A DNA stretch of 37,083 nucleotides from contig JADJRE010000024.1 of the NCBI GenBank assembly GCA_016712375.1, positions 1 through 37,083 on the forward strand, written 5' to 3'. Below the pieces are notes generated by a model, which saw only the letters and a list, made by a program, of their open reading frames with translations, had not been told where the DNA came from and did not search any database. Positions 28,123 to 36,734 of the stretch are shown in pieces. Every line of letters begins with the position of its first letter. Position 1 is the stretch's first letter. This DNA is from Rhodospirillales bacterium (GTDB taxonomy: Bacteria > Pseudomonadota > Alphaproteobacteria > Rhodospirillales > Defluviicoccaceae). Both the position numbers and the translations under genes were made by a program.

Positions 28123-29330
28123 CGACAAGCCTCCGTCTTCGTCAGGCGGAAGCCGCCGGCGGGAAGCAATGCACTTTCCTGCAGCGTCACAGGGCAACCA
28201 AGCCGTTCTTCGACCTGGCGGCGGGCGGCGGCCAACGGCCCGCGCAGTGCCGCCGCCACGGCCGGCGACACTACCAGTGCCGGAATACCGAAGGCGGGAT
28301 CGCGCCTTTCTGCGACGACGGCGCGCAATGCATCGCCGGCGACCCATCGAGCGTCGCCGACCGCGCCCAAGCCGGCGCAACTCGGACAAGCGGCGGTCAG
28401 CCGCCGCCGCAGCGAAGGCCCGCGCCGCTCACGAACCATCTCCAGCAGTCCCAATCGCGTCCAACCACCGATCCGCATCTGGCGGTCGTCGCCGGCCAAT
28501 GCGTCGCGCAGTACCGCCAGCACGCGTTCCCGCTCCGCCGGTCGGCGCAACGGCACGAAGTCGATGACGATCAGCCCCGCCAGATCACGGAGCACTATTT
28601 GCCTGCCAATCTCGGCCGCCGCCTCAAGATCGCAGGCGAGTGCGGCGGCACGCGCGGAAGCGCCGGCGAAGGCGCCGGTGTCGACATCAATGGCGGCTAC
28701 CGCCGCAGTCTCCTCAATATGCAGCCGGCCACCGGACGGCAGCGGCACTTGCGCTGCCAGCGCCGCTTCGATCGCCTCGTCGACCCCTTCGGCAGCGAAC
28801 AGCGGCGCTGCCTCGCCCCAGTAGCGCAAGGCGCCGGCTACCTCGGGGACAGCCGCCCTTAGTGCCGATAGCGTCGACGGATCGTCGATCACCACCTGGC
28901 GGAGATCTTCGCCGGCGGCGCCACGCAGCAGGTCGGCGATCGGATCGCCGCTGGTCTTGATGAGACCGGGAGCGCCTGCGGCGGAAGCGGTTGCAGCCAC
29001 ATCATTGTCCGAGAGGCGAGCATCGAGCTTGGCCCCCTTGTCGCCGTCTGGCGAGCGGGTGACCCGCACCACGAGCGCCTCGCCCTCGGCAAGAGCCCGA
29101 CCAGCCGGCGCGTCGGCCCGCATCAGCAGCCCATGGCGCTGCGCACCGATATCAACAAAGGCGCCACCGATCGCGGGCGCAAGGGCGACAATGCGTCCGC
29201 GCCGCAGGTCCCCCGGCCGCGGCTCATCAGAGTCGGCGTCGAAGATCAGGCGAACGAGCGTTCCCCGGCTGCGGGCCGCGGCACGGCGGTCTCCCGGCAT
29301 TGCCGAGATTAGGATCTCATCGATCGGCAT
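28119..29330 (-). CDS. rng: Ribonuclease E/G family protein
   Basis: A 403-residue endoribonuclease of the RNase E/G family, acting in rRNA and mRNA processing. It is the short form found next to maf in alphaproteobacteria. The S1-like region has AIGGAFVDIGAQRHGLL. The catalytic Asp residues lie in AAIDVDTGAF and LIVIDFVPL. The zinc-link CPSCAGLG is present near the C terminus. ATG 29330 follows GGAGG with good spacing and overlaps the maf end by 14 bases; an upstream start would give 9 extra Arg-rich residues. The yacG GTG overlaps its stop. Confidence 0.9.
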   Translation of the reverse strand: MPIDEILISAMPGDRRAAARSRGTLVRLIFDADSDEPRPGDLRRGRIVALAPAIGGAFVDIGAQRHGLLMRADAPAGRALAEGEALVVRVTRSPDGDKGAKLDARLSDNDVAATASAAGAPGLIKTSGDPIADLLRGAAGEDLRQVVIDDPSTLSALRAAVPEVAGALRYWGEAAPLFAAEGVDEAIEAALAAQVPLPSGGRLHIEETAAVAAIDVDTGAFAGASARAAALACDLEAAAEIGRQIVLRDLAGLIVIDFVPLRRPAERERVLAVLRDALAGDDRQMRIGGWTRLGLLEMVRERRGPSLRRRLTAACPSCAGLGAVGDARWVAGDALRAVVAERRDPAFGIPALVVSPAVAAALRGPLAAARRQVEERLGCPVTLQESALLPAGGFRLTKTEACR

Positions 29331-29991
29331 TGCTGCCCTCCGCCGCCGCGCTGGCACTCAGCCTTAGGCTCACGCCGTCCAGCATCGCACAGGTTTCGAA
29401 CAGCGGCAGACCGACGATGTTGGAATATGACCCGTTGATACTGCGCACGAACGCCGCCGCGCGACCCTGCACGGCGTAGCCGCCAGCCTTATCCCGCCAT
29501 TCCTCACATTCGAGATAGCGCTCGATCTCCCTTTCGGCCAGGCGTTTGAAGGCGACGACGGTAACGACGACGCGCAGCATCGGCGCTCGGCTGGGCACGA
29601 TCAGGGCGACGCCGCCAAAGATGCGGTGTCGCGCGCCGGACAGCAATTCGAGGCAGCGCCTCGCCTCCGCAGCATCGGCTGGCTTCGGCAGGATGCGGCG
29701 GCCGCGGGCAACCACGGTGTCCGCCGCAAGCACGATCCGGTCGGACACACGATCCGCGATCAGCCGCGCCTTCGCCATCGCCAGCCGGCCTGCGTATTGG
29801 CGGGGCAGTTCCCCTCGCAGCGGCGTTTCGTCGACGTCCGCGGGCATCACCAGACCGGGAACGATGCCGACCTGCGCAAGGAGCTGCAGCCGTCGGGGCG
29901 ATGCCGACGCAAGGACCAACGACGGAAACGGACAGGAAGGAAAATAGCCGAGGTCGCCGGGAGCGGGTATCTCCCCGCTGCGAAGGCTCAC
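29317..29991 (-). CDS. maf: Maf-family nucleotide pyrophosphatase
   Basis: A Maf protein, a pyrophosphatase for non-canonical or excess NTPs. Visible motifs are LVLASASPRRLQLL, VLAADTVVARGRRILPKP with the catalytic Asp, and KAGGYAVQGRAAAFV with INGSYSNIVGLPL. These resemble the YhdE-type (dTTP/UTP) subfamily. It is 224 residues from GTG 29991, which overlaps the infA stop as GTGA and indicates coupling. The first 23 residues before LVLASASPRR are longer than usual, so an internal start is possible. Confidence 0.92.
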   Translation of the reverse strand: MSLRSGEIPAPGDLGYFPSCPFPSLVLASASPRRLQLLAQVGIVPGLVMPADVDETPLRGELPRQYAGRLAMAKARLIADRVSDRIVLAADTVVARGRRILPKPADAAEARRCLELLSGARHRIFGGVALIVPSRAPMLRVVVTVVAFKRLAEREIERYLECEEWRDKAGGYAVQGRAAAFVRSINGSYSNIVGLPLFETCAMLDGVSLRLSASAAAEGSNADR

Positions 29992-30206
29992 TTGTAGCGA
30001 AACGTGATCCGACCTTTGCTCAGGTCGTACGGCGTCATTTCGACGTTTACTTTGTCACCTGCCAGCACCCGGATCCGGTTCTTTCGCATCTTGCCAGCGG
30101 TGTGGGCCAGGATTTCGTGATTGTTCTCCAGCTTTACTCGGAACATCGCATTAGGTAGCAGTTCCGTAACAACGCCGGTGAATTCGAGAACTTCTTCCTT
30201 TGCCAT
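29988..30206 (-). CDS. infA: Translation initiation factor IF-1
   Basis: A 72-residue S1-fold initiation factor with the whole family sequence: MAKEEVLEFTGVVTELLPNA, HEILAHTAGKMRKNRIRVL and the terminal KGRITFRYK. The ATG follows GAGGAGAAGGC. It is the first gene of the infA-maf-rng-yacG operon. Confidence 0.97.
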   Translation of the reverse strand: MAKEEVLEFTGVVTELLPNAMFRVKLENNHEILAHTAGKMRKNRIRVLAGDKVNVEMTPYDLSKGRITFRYK

Positions 30207-30235
30207 GCCTTCTCCTCAAAGGTGTATTCTGCCAG

Positions 30236-30264
30236 TATTTGTACGGCAATTCGATACCGGTCAA
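30236..30264 (-). promoter_or_regulatory. Possible infA promoter
   Basis: On the minus strand a TTGACC hexamer (30264 to 30259) is followed 15 bases on by TACAAA (30243 to 30238), about 30 bases before the infA start. The spacing is short for a sigma-70 promoter, so this is a weak candidate. Confidence 0.3.
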
Positions 30265-30327
30265 GCCCTTTAGCCGTCGCCGATGTATCTTGAGCGAACA
30301 GGCAAAGCGACCTTCAGGGGATCAGGA

Positions 30328-31332
30328 TCAGCCGGGGTGGGTTACACCAGCGACGGGGTGGCCGAACATCGGCGCGATTTCCGGCAGGTCTGGCGCGGCA
30401 TTCCAAACCTCGGCATGCGCACCCATCGGCAGCAGCTTGTAACGCCGCGCGTATGCGCGGAGGAAGTCGTTCATCCAGGCGAGCTTGGTTGCTGTGGGGA
30501 TGTTCATGCCCGGAAAAAACTTCAGTGGCTCGAGGCCGTCGTCGGCGCCGAGGAAATCAAGCGGGTGCAGCAGCAGCGACGGCTGCACGCCGGTCAACCG
30601 GCACAGCGTCAACGCAATGTCGAAGTAGATCCGCGCCACGGCGGGCGAGAATCCGGCGAGATAGATCAAGTAGCTGGCGTGGAAGGGTATCCGGAAAAGT
30701 GGCATCGTCGTCACCGGCATTTCCAGCAATGGCCCTTCATCGAGGCGCCAGTGGTATGGCCGCAGTGGTCGGAAGCCCTCGCGGACGCCGCCGAACAGCT
30801 GCTTGCGTTGTTCGCGTTCCTCGCTGCTCAGTTTTGCCGTGAAGAAGTAGTATGCGCGCGCGACCGGCCCGAGGAACGTTGGGAAGGTCGAGGCGTCGTA
30901 GCGGTAGCCGCGGCGTTTCAGCGTCGCCAGCACCGGTGCCGAGATACTGAAACCGGGACCGCGAAAGCCAAGCGGCCGCTGGCCGGTGACGGCGGCGATC
31001 GCTTCCTCCGCCCGGCCGATCTCGGCATCGATCTCGGCGTCGGTATAGAGGTGCAGCCAAGGCTCGTGGTGATGCGAATGATTGCCGACCTCATGGCCAG
31101 CGGCGGTGATTGCCGACAGCGCGGCATGGTTTTCCAGCCGCTCGGCGTCCGCGCCGACGATAAAAAAGGTAATCTTGAGCTGGCGCTCGTCGAGGAACCG
31201 CAAGACGCGCGGCACGACAATGTGGAGATACGAAGGGTAAGACTCCCATGCTTTGTCGCCATGGGTCTTCATATACGACCACTGATTGTCGAGGTCGAGA
31301 GACAGGCTCGCGATCGGCTTGTCCTTCAGCAT
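30328..31332 (-). CDS. NodB-type polysaccharide deacetylase
   Basis: A 334-residue carbohydrate esterase family 4 protein without a signal peptide, so probably cytosolic. The NodB motifs look intact: SLSLDLDNQW (metal/base Asp), GNHSHHHEPW (metal His pair), and FRGPGFSIS. The C-terminal third, with a LLLHPLDFLG block, follows the NodB core. It likely removes an acetyl group from an N-acetylated sugar on a nucleotide or lipid carrier. It starts 9 bases after the acyltransferase gene and is the last member of the polysaccharide operon. Confidence 0.88.
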   Translation of the reverse strand: MLKDKPIASLSLDLDNQWSYMKTHGDKAWESYPSYLHIVVPRVLRFLDERQLKITFFIVGADAERLENHAALSAITAAGHEVGNHSHHHEPWLHLYTDAEIDAEIGRAEEAIAAVTGQRPLGFRGPGFSISAPVLATLKRRGYRYDASTFPTFLGPVARAYYFFTAKLSSEEREQRKQLFGGVREGFRPLRPYHWRLDEGPLLEMPVTTMPLFRIPFHASYLIYLAGFSPAVARIYFDIALTLCRLTGVQPSLLLHPLDFLGADDGLEPLKFFPGMNIPTATKLAWMNDFLRAYARRYKLLPMGAHAEVWNAAPDLPEIAPMFGHPVAGVTHPG

Positions 31333-31341
31333 TAGCGATTC

Positions 31342-31979
31342 TCAGGCGGCGACGGGTGCGGGGGGCGTGACTTCCGTCACCCTGCCGGCGCGGACATCGT
31401 ATGCCAGCCCGCAAGCGCGGCAGATGACCGACGCGGTGAACGCCTCCGGCGCGAGGTCGAAGCGAGCTGTGGGCTCGCCGCAGCGGCAGACGATCCCAAT
31501 GCTACGCGCCGGATGGCCAATCGCCAGGTGGAAGTCGGGAACACTGCGGGTCACCACCGCGCCCATGCCGATCATTGCGAACCGGCCGATCTCGAGATCG
31601 CTGCCGACGACACAGCGGGCGCCGATTGTCGCTCCTCGCGAACCAGCGTTGGGTAGGTGTGCTCGTCTGGTCCGGAGTCCCGCAAGACCGAGAGGTCGGG
31701 GGTTGTCGCCCGCGGAAAGCGGTCATTGGTGAAGGTTGTCCCCGCAGCGATCATCACGCCGGTCTCGATCGTCACGGCGTTGCAGATGTAGACAAAGGCG
31801 TTGATCTTGACCCGGTCGCCAATCTGTACCCCATAGGCGACGTAGGTCTTCTCGCCGATGATGCACTGCCGGCCGATCCTCGACGGCCCCCGGATGTGGA
31901 CGTTGTCCCACACCGCGGTTCCGTCGCCGATCTCGACCCCGTCCTCGATCAGCGCCGTCGGATGAAGGCGAATCGCCAT
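31342..31979 (-). CDS. Hexapeptide-repeat acetyltransferase (WbpD/WlbB-like) with zinc-ribbon tail, one frameshift
   Basis: Reconstructed at 212 residues. The left-handed beta-helix begins LHPTALIEDGVEIGDGTAVW, then NVHIRGPSRIGRQCIIGEK and NAVTIETGVMIAAGTTFTND, typical of N-acetyltransferases acting on UDP-3-amino sugars. The frame breaks at about 31634: YPTLVRE must be followed by GATIGARCVVGSDLEIG, which needs one extra G. The downstream frame then supplies MIGMGAVVTRSVPDFHLAIG. Unusually the protein ends in about 50 residues with CRCGEP and CRACGLAY, resembling a zinc ribbon or rubredoxin-like knuckle. Neighbouring Gfo/Idh and DegT genes support a 3-acetamido sugar pathway. Confidence 0.85.
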
Positions 31980-32001
31980 GCCGGCCGTTCCCGCAGACGC
32001 T

Positions 32002-33024
32002 TCAGCCGTGCACGCGCAACAGCGGTGCAGTATCGTCGCTCTTTGGCGCGCTGATCCAGCGCCGCTCGGCCAGCGACTCGTAGGCGGACTGGATCACCGC
32101 CACTGAAGCCACCGCGTCGTCGTTGCTGATCAGCAGCGGCTCGCTGCCGAGCACCCGGTGGCAGAAGTTTTCAACCTGCCGAGCGAATGCCTGGTTCTTG
32201 TCGTAGCCCTTGCCGAACACCACCCAGTCCGGACTTGATGCCTGGCGGAACTTCGACTCCCGCCAGCCGACAAGGATGGTGCCGTTGCTGCCGTAGATGC
32301 GCAGGTAGGTATCCAACTCCTTGTTGATGCTCCACGACAGATCGACGGTCGCCGGTATCCCCGTTTCGGTCCGCAGGAAAAGATTGGCCGTGTCCTCGAC
32401 GGCGCCGCTCTGTGCCCGTCTGCCCTCAACCGCCAGCACCTCCGCGATCGGGCCCAGCAGGTAGCGGATGATGTCGATCGAATGGGTGCCGTTGTCGATC
32501 AGCACGCCACCGCCGCTTACCTTCGGATCGGTGTTCCAGCGCTTCGACATGTCGACTTTCGCGGTGAATGCATTTTCGAACAGCAGAATGTCGCCGAGCA
32601 CGCCGGACGCGATCAGCGACTTGGCGCGAATGACGTCGTCGACGTAGCGGAACTTCGACGCCATCGCCATGACGACGCCCCTGTTCTCCGCTGCCTGGAC
32701 GATCGTCCGGGCGCCTTCGACGTCGATCGAGAGGGGCTTCTCGCACAGTACGGGGATGCCGTGCTCGATAAAGAAGAGGGCAATCTCCGTATGCGTCGCG
32801 GGAGGTGTGCAGATGATTACCGCATCCACACCCGCTTTGTTCACAAGATCCTCGTGCGACGAATAGGCGGCGCAGCCCATCGTTTCCGCGGCGGCCTTCG
32901 CTGCCACCGGCCGGATGTCGGCCATGCCTGTCCACCGCGCCAGGTTGCTCCCCTCCAACGCCTTGATATAGGCCTGGGAGATGGCGCCGGCGCCGACCAG
33001 ACCCAGTCGCAGAGCTTCGGCCAT
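32002..33024 (-). CDS. Gfo/Idh/MocA-family NAD-dependent sugar dehydrogenase (WbpB/WlbA-like)
   Basis: A 340-residue oxidoreductase. The Rossmann start LRLGLVGAGAISQAYIKAL and the active-site EKPLSIDVEGA are typical of the family, with SGGGVLIDNGTHSIDIIRY forming the substrate domain. In the WbpB/WlbA role the enzyme oxidises C3 of a UDP-N-acetylhexosaminuronic acid before transamination. That assignment is inferred from its neighbours. ATG 33024 is one base after the aminotransferase stop and is preceded by GGGGAGG, so the genes are coupled. A longer in-frame start at 33123 lies inside the aminotransferase gene and is not supported. Confidence 0.9.
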   Translation of the reverse strand: MAEALRLGLVGAGAISQAYIKALEGSNLARWTGMADIRPVAAKAAAETMGCAAYSSHEDLVNKAGVDAVIICTPPATHTEIALFFIEHGIPVLCEKPLSIDVEGARTIVQAAENRGVVMAMASKFRYVDDVIRAKSLIASGVLGDILLFENAFTAKVDMSKRWNTDPKVSGGGVLIDNGTHSIDIIRYLLGPIAEVLAVEGRRAQSGAVEDTANLFLRTETGIPATVDLSWSINKELDTYLRIYGSNGTILVGWRESKFRQASSPDWVVFGKGYDKNQAFARQVENFCHRVLGSEPLLISNDDAVASVAVIQSAYESLAERRWISAPKSDDTAPLLRVHG

Positions 33025-33025
33025 G

Positions 33026-34263
33026 TCAGCGCCCTCCCCGCAGCCTGGCGTGCTGCGTGCGCACCGACGCAGCGATGAAATCGACGTGTTCTTCCGTGAA
33101 CCGTTCGTTCCACGGCAGCACAAGAATGTCGTGCAGACATTTGAAGACGCCGGGGAACTGGGCCGGCGAGTAGTCCACCGCCTCCGGGCGCGCCAGCGTA
33201 AAGGGGAAGCGGCTGTTACCGAAGGTCCGCTGTTCGGCGAAGACCTGACACTGAAACGCCGGCTTCTGGATATACCGCGGTGCCGTGCCGATGCCCTGGC
33301 GCTTCATGCCAGCACCCAAGGCCGGCGAACCGCCCGGCACTTCCTTCTCGTCGACCCACAGGCAGTAGCGCCAGTAGACGTGTTCTGCATCGGCGGCATA
33401 TCGTGGGGTTTCGATGCCGGCGAGGCCCTGCAACTGCCGGCTCAGCCGGTCGGCCATGCGCGCCGCTGGTCAACACCCGATGGCAACTTGGCGAGCTGGG
33501 CCAGGGCAACCGCACCTTGCAACTCCGTCAGCCGATAATTGAGCGCGAGGAAATAATGGTCCGGATTGGCATCGCCATAGCCCCAGGCCTTGTTGACGAA
33601 CAGACGGATGCGGCGCGCAACATCAGGATCGTTGGTAACGCAGAGGCCGCCTTCGCCAGTGGTGATGTGCTTGCCCTGCTGCAGACTGAAGCAACCAACG
33701 GCACCGTACGTTCCGACGTGCTTCCCCTTCTGCCGCGCCAGATAGGCCTGCGCGCAGTCTTCGAGAACGGGAATGCCATGCTTCGAGGCGAGCTCAACGA
33801 TCGGTTCCATCTCGCACGGATTACCGAACAGATGGGTGACGACGATTGCCTTGGTGCGCGGACTCAGGCAACGGGCGATCGTCGCCGCGGTGACGTTGCC
33901 GGTATAGGGATCGACGTCCGCGAAAACGGGGATCGCACCCTGATAGAGGATCGGCGCCAGCGCGCCCATGTCGGTGATGGGCGTGGTGACGATCTCGTCG
34001 CCCGGCTCCGGATCGACGGCGGCGATGGCGCAATGCACGGCAGCCGAGCCTGACGCGCAGGCGATCGCGTACCGGGCGCCGAGCAGCTCGGCGAAGCGCT
34101 TTTCCAGCGTCGCACATGCTGTCCCCTTGGTGCAGGTCAGCGTGCCGCTTTCGATCACCTTGACCAGTTCTTCGATTTCCTCGCGACCAAATGACCGCCC
34201 GGACGCCTCCTGGTCGGATGGCAGTGTGATCACCGCTTCTTCAAGCATGGCCGGCTGTGTCAC
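33026..34263 (-). CDS. DegT/DnrJ/EryC1-family sugar aminotransferase (WbpE/WlbC-like), one frameshift
   Basis: Reconstructed at 412 residues. The N-terminal part has RYAIACASGSAAVHCAIAAV, PITDMGALAPILYQGAIPVF, LEDCAQAYLARQKGKHVG and FSLQQGKHITTGEGG with the PLP-binding lysine. The frame is lost at about 33458; GVDQRRA must be followed by MADRLSRQLQGL in the next frame, needing one extra base. The C-terminal part has YWRYCLWVDEKE and LHDILVLPWNERFTEEHVD. Family members transaminate a keto-sugar nucleotide. The GTG 34263 follows GAGGAG and overlaps the reconstructed end of the upstream glycosyltransferase. Confidence 0.9.
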
Positions 34264-35955
34264 GAAGTTTCTCCTCTGTAACTCTCAGTTTTGGTGGCAC
34301 AAGATCCGTGTGACGAAAAATCATCCGCCCCATCCAAAGTAAATGCCCGCCGATGGTCTTTAGTATCTTCATCTTCGAACTACCCAGCAGCCGAACCTCC
34401 ATGACGGCTGGGCACTCAACGATCCGCCCACCTGCGCGTCGACGCGGCTCAGGATCTCCATGATGCCGACAAAGCGCTCATTGCGGACGAAGATTTCCTT
34501 CATCGAGCTGCGCCGATAAACACGGAAGCAACTCGTATACGTATAGAGCTTGTGGTGATGGAACAGCCAATAAACCATCGACAGGCCCTTCGACAGGAGC
34601 AGACGCCAGGCTGACAGGTTGAGCACCCGGCCCTCCGGGTGGTAGGGAGATGCCGTCACCATGTCGACGTCGGGGGTCAGCATCGGCACCATCTTCCGCA
34701 GCTGCATCGGATCGTAAGTGCCGTCGCAGTCGATGGCGCAGACCACTTCGCAAGGGCTGTTGGCGATTCCGGTGAGCGTTGCCGCGGCGACGCCGCGATT
34801 GTGAGCGTGGCGCACCAGCACGCAATCCGGCCGGCTGCCGAACAATTCGTTTAGTCGCTTCCAGGTGGCGTCCTGACTGCCATCGTCGACGAACACGTAG
34901 GAAACGTCGAACAGGTCGCGTACCCCATCAGCGAAACCGCGCAATGTATTCGCTGTGTAACCCAGCGTCGCCTCCTCGTTGTAACAAGGGACGATCACGG
35001 AGATCGGCAGGCGGACCGCATGCTTGCTGCTCGTTGCGATGACCGGCGCGGGAATTGCCGGTGCTATTCGCAGCGGCGACGGTGCCGGTGACGGCAGTTG
35101 CAGGTGCTCGGCGATCCCGCCGAAAGAGTATTCTTCAAGATAGTATCGGATGCGGTCCGGCATCTGCCCGAGGTTGCGGTACTGCCGCACCCGGTTGAGC
35201 TTAGAGACGGCCTTGATCCGTGGCTGGTCCGGATCGAGTTCCCAGACGTGGAAATAGAATACCAGCGGTTCGCCGACATCGTTCTCCCAGGTGGCGACCG
35301 CGCGGCGGATGAAGTGCTCGGGAAGCTGCCGGACGAAGTTGCCACCGGAGATCGGCAGATAGAGAGGACCGAGCTTCCATGTCGACAGTGGCACTTCCCA
35401 GATGCTGCCCGTCGCAGTCCGATGGGAGTGGATGAAGCGCCGATGTGGTTCTCCGCTAAACGCGAATCCCAGCGGCCGCGAGCTCGAGTCGAATTGGAAA
35501 CCTTCCTCGACAAGAATGTCGAGTGCCCATTCGTCGCTGTCGCCAAAGCCGCCGCGGGGAACGCGATAGCCGCGCACCTCTTGCCCCGTGGCGTCTTGCA
35601 AAGCATCGCGTGAACGCTGCACGTCCTCACGGAACTGGTCCGGCGTCATTTGCCGGATCGAGCGGTGGAAGTAACCTTTGCTGGCCACTTCATGACCGCG
35701 GCGCACCACTTCGGCAACCACCTGCGGCTGATGCTCACCAATCCACCCCAGCACGAAGAAGGTTGCCTTGGCACCGACCTCGTCGAGCAAATCGAGGGTT
35801 AAGTCCGTATTGCGCTGAACGCGGCTTTCGAAACGGTGCCAGTAATCGGTCGGTATCACCCCGCTTACAGGGGCGACGTGGCAATAGTCCTCGAGAACGA
35901 CGGTCAGAATATGCCGCCGACGCTGGCCCGCCTCATCCACTATCGGTTGATTCAT
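34241..35955 (-). CDS. NodB-like deacetylase fused to family 2 glycosyltransferase, frameshift near the end
   Basis: A two-domain cytosolic protein; 528 residues as written, 571 if reconstructed. Residues about 15-290 resemble the XrtA-associated polysaccharide deacetylases with a DUF3473-like end (FYFHVWELDPDQPRIKAV). Motif 1 reads TVVLEDY instead of TVDVEDY, and motif 2 ASKGYFHRS instead of ASHGYxH, so a catalytic Asp and a metal His are replaced. Residues about 315-528 are a GT2 domain: ISVIVPCYNEEATLGYT, YVFVDDGSQDATW, VCAIDCDGTYDP, YTSCFRVYRRSSM. The written frame stops at 34369. Adding one G at about 34431 yields GGRIVECPAVMEVRLLG and KMKILKTIGGHLL, the usual family end, with a stop at 34241 overlapping the aminotransferase start by 23 bases. 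Confidence 0.87.
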
Positions 35956-36617
35956 GCGAATCAGAACTCAGCCGATATCGTGATCCCGGCGACGCTCGAG
36001 ATCCGTTCGAAGCTCTCGCCAGGACAGAGTCTTCTGCAATACCGCCACATTATGGGTTTGATCGCCCTTCTCCCCCTCAACCGGCAAAAAACGCCGAATG
36101 ACCCGCTACGAAGCGTAAGCCATTCCCCCCGGGGGTGGAAATTATCCGATTAAGTGCGGCGAGTAAACCCAAGCGAGAGGAATCTCGACCGCAGGCCACA
36201 GAGCGTTGTTCGCCGAGCACATCGAGAGATTAGTCCTGCTTTGGCTAAGCTCTCATGGCGACGCGCGTCGCGAAACCAGGACGTTCACCTCGCAAGACGC
36301 CTTTAACTGCATCGAAATTGACGGTTGGTCAGTGCCGATTGCGGAAGGACACACGTTGCACAACCGGTGACGACAGCACAGATGCGCCTTCGCGCCTGAA
36401 CGCGGCGCCGATCGCAAGACAGCGGTCAAGACAGCGGCGATGCCAGCCGCGACGTGCACACCGACCAGCGGCGGCAGTTGCAAGATCGACGCGCGCAGTG
36501 CGCATTAGTGCACGTCCGAGGACGAGTTGAGCCAGCATGACGCCTACCCTCCAGTGGTACCCCTCCACTAACGGTGCTGCGCCTTATCGACGCCGCTTCA
36601 ACCCGCAATTTCTATAT

Positions 36618-36632
36618 GCGCACATTGTGCGC
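36618..36632. promoter_or_regulatory. Palindromic operator candidate, copy 1
   Basis: A perfect inverted repeat, GCGCAC-ATT-GTGCGC, about 100 bases upstream of the HTH gene. A related copy lies 34 bases downstream centre to centre. This fits a dimeric regulator bound twice on about the same face of the helix. Confidence 0.5.
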
Positions 36633-36651
36633 TCGTGTCTACAAAAAAAAA

Positions 36652-36666
36652 GCGCACCCCGTGCGT
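36652..36666. promoter_or_regulatory. Palindromic operator candidate, copy 2
   Basis: GCGCAC-CCC-GTGCGT, the same half-sites and 3-base spacer as copy 1 with one outer mismatch. It ends 11 bases before a candidate -35 hexamer. Copies 1 and 2 are separated by a run of nine A residues that could bend the DNA. Confidence 0.45.
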
Positions 36667-36677
36667 GAACATGATAG

Positions 36678-36707
36678 TTACGTGACACAGGCTTGCGAGG
36701 TTATAAA
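36678..36707 (+). promoter_or_regulatory. Sigma-70-like promoter of the HTH gene
   Basis: TTACGT at 36678-36683 and TATAAA at 36702-36707 with an 18-base spacer. Transcription would start near 36714, leaving a short leader with AAGGAG at 36723-36728 before ATG 36735. Confidence 0.5.
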
Positions 36708-36734
36708 CTCTTATGGACGAGCAAGGAGAACGCC

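Larger units (their letters stand above)
35956..36734. other. Regulatory interval upstream of the polysaccharide operon and HTH gene
   Basis: About 780 bases without a convincing gene; open frames here show no family similarity and lack ribosome sites. It must contain the divergent promoters for the polysaccharide operon and the HTH gene. Notable items are a CCCCC/GGGGG palindrome near 36126-36136, a perfect 14-bp palindrome at 36258-36271, an imperfect GTGC-N8-GCAC palindrome at 36498-36513, and two related palindromes at 36618-36666 flanking a 9-base A tract. Confidence 0.55.

Noticed and set aside
35836..36153. Plus-strand open frame overlapping the start of the NodB-glycosyltransferase gene
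   Set aside because: Most of it is antisense to conserved coding sequence and no family or ribosome site is visible.
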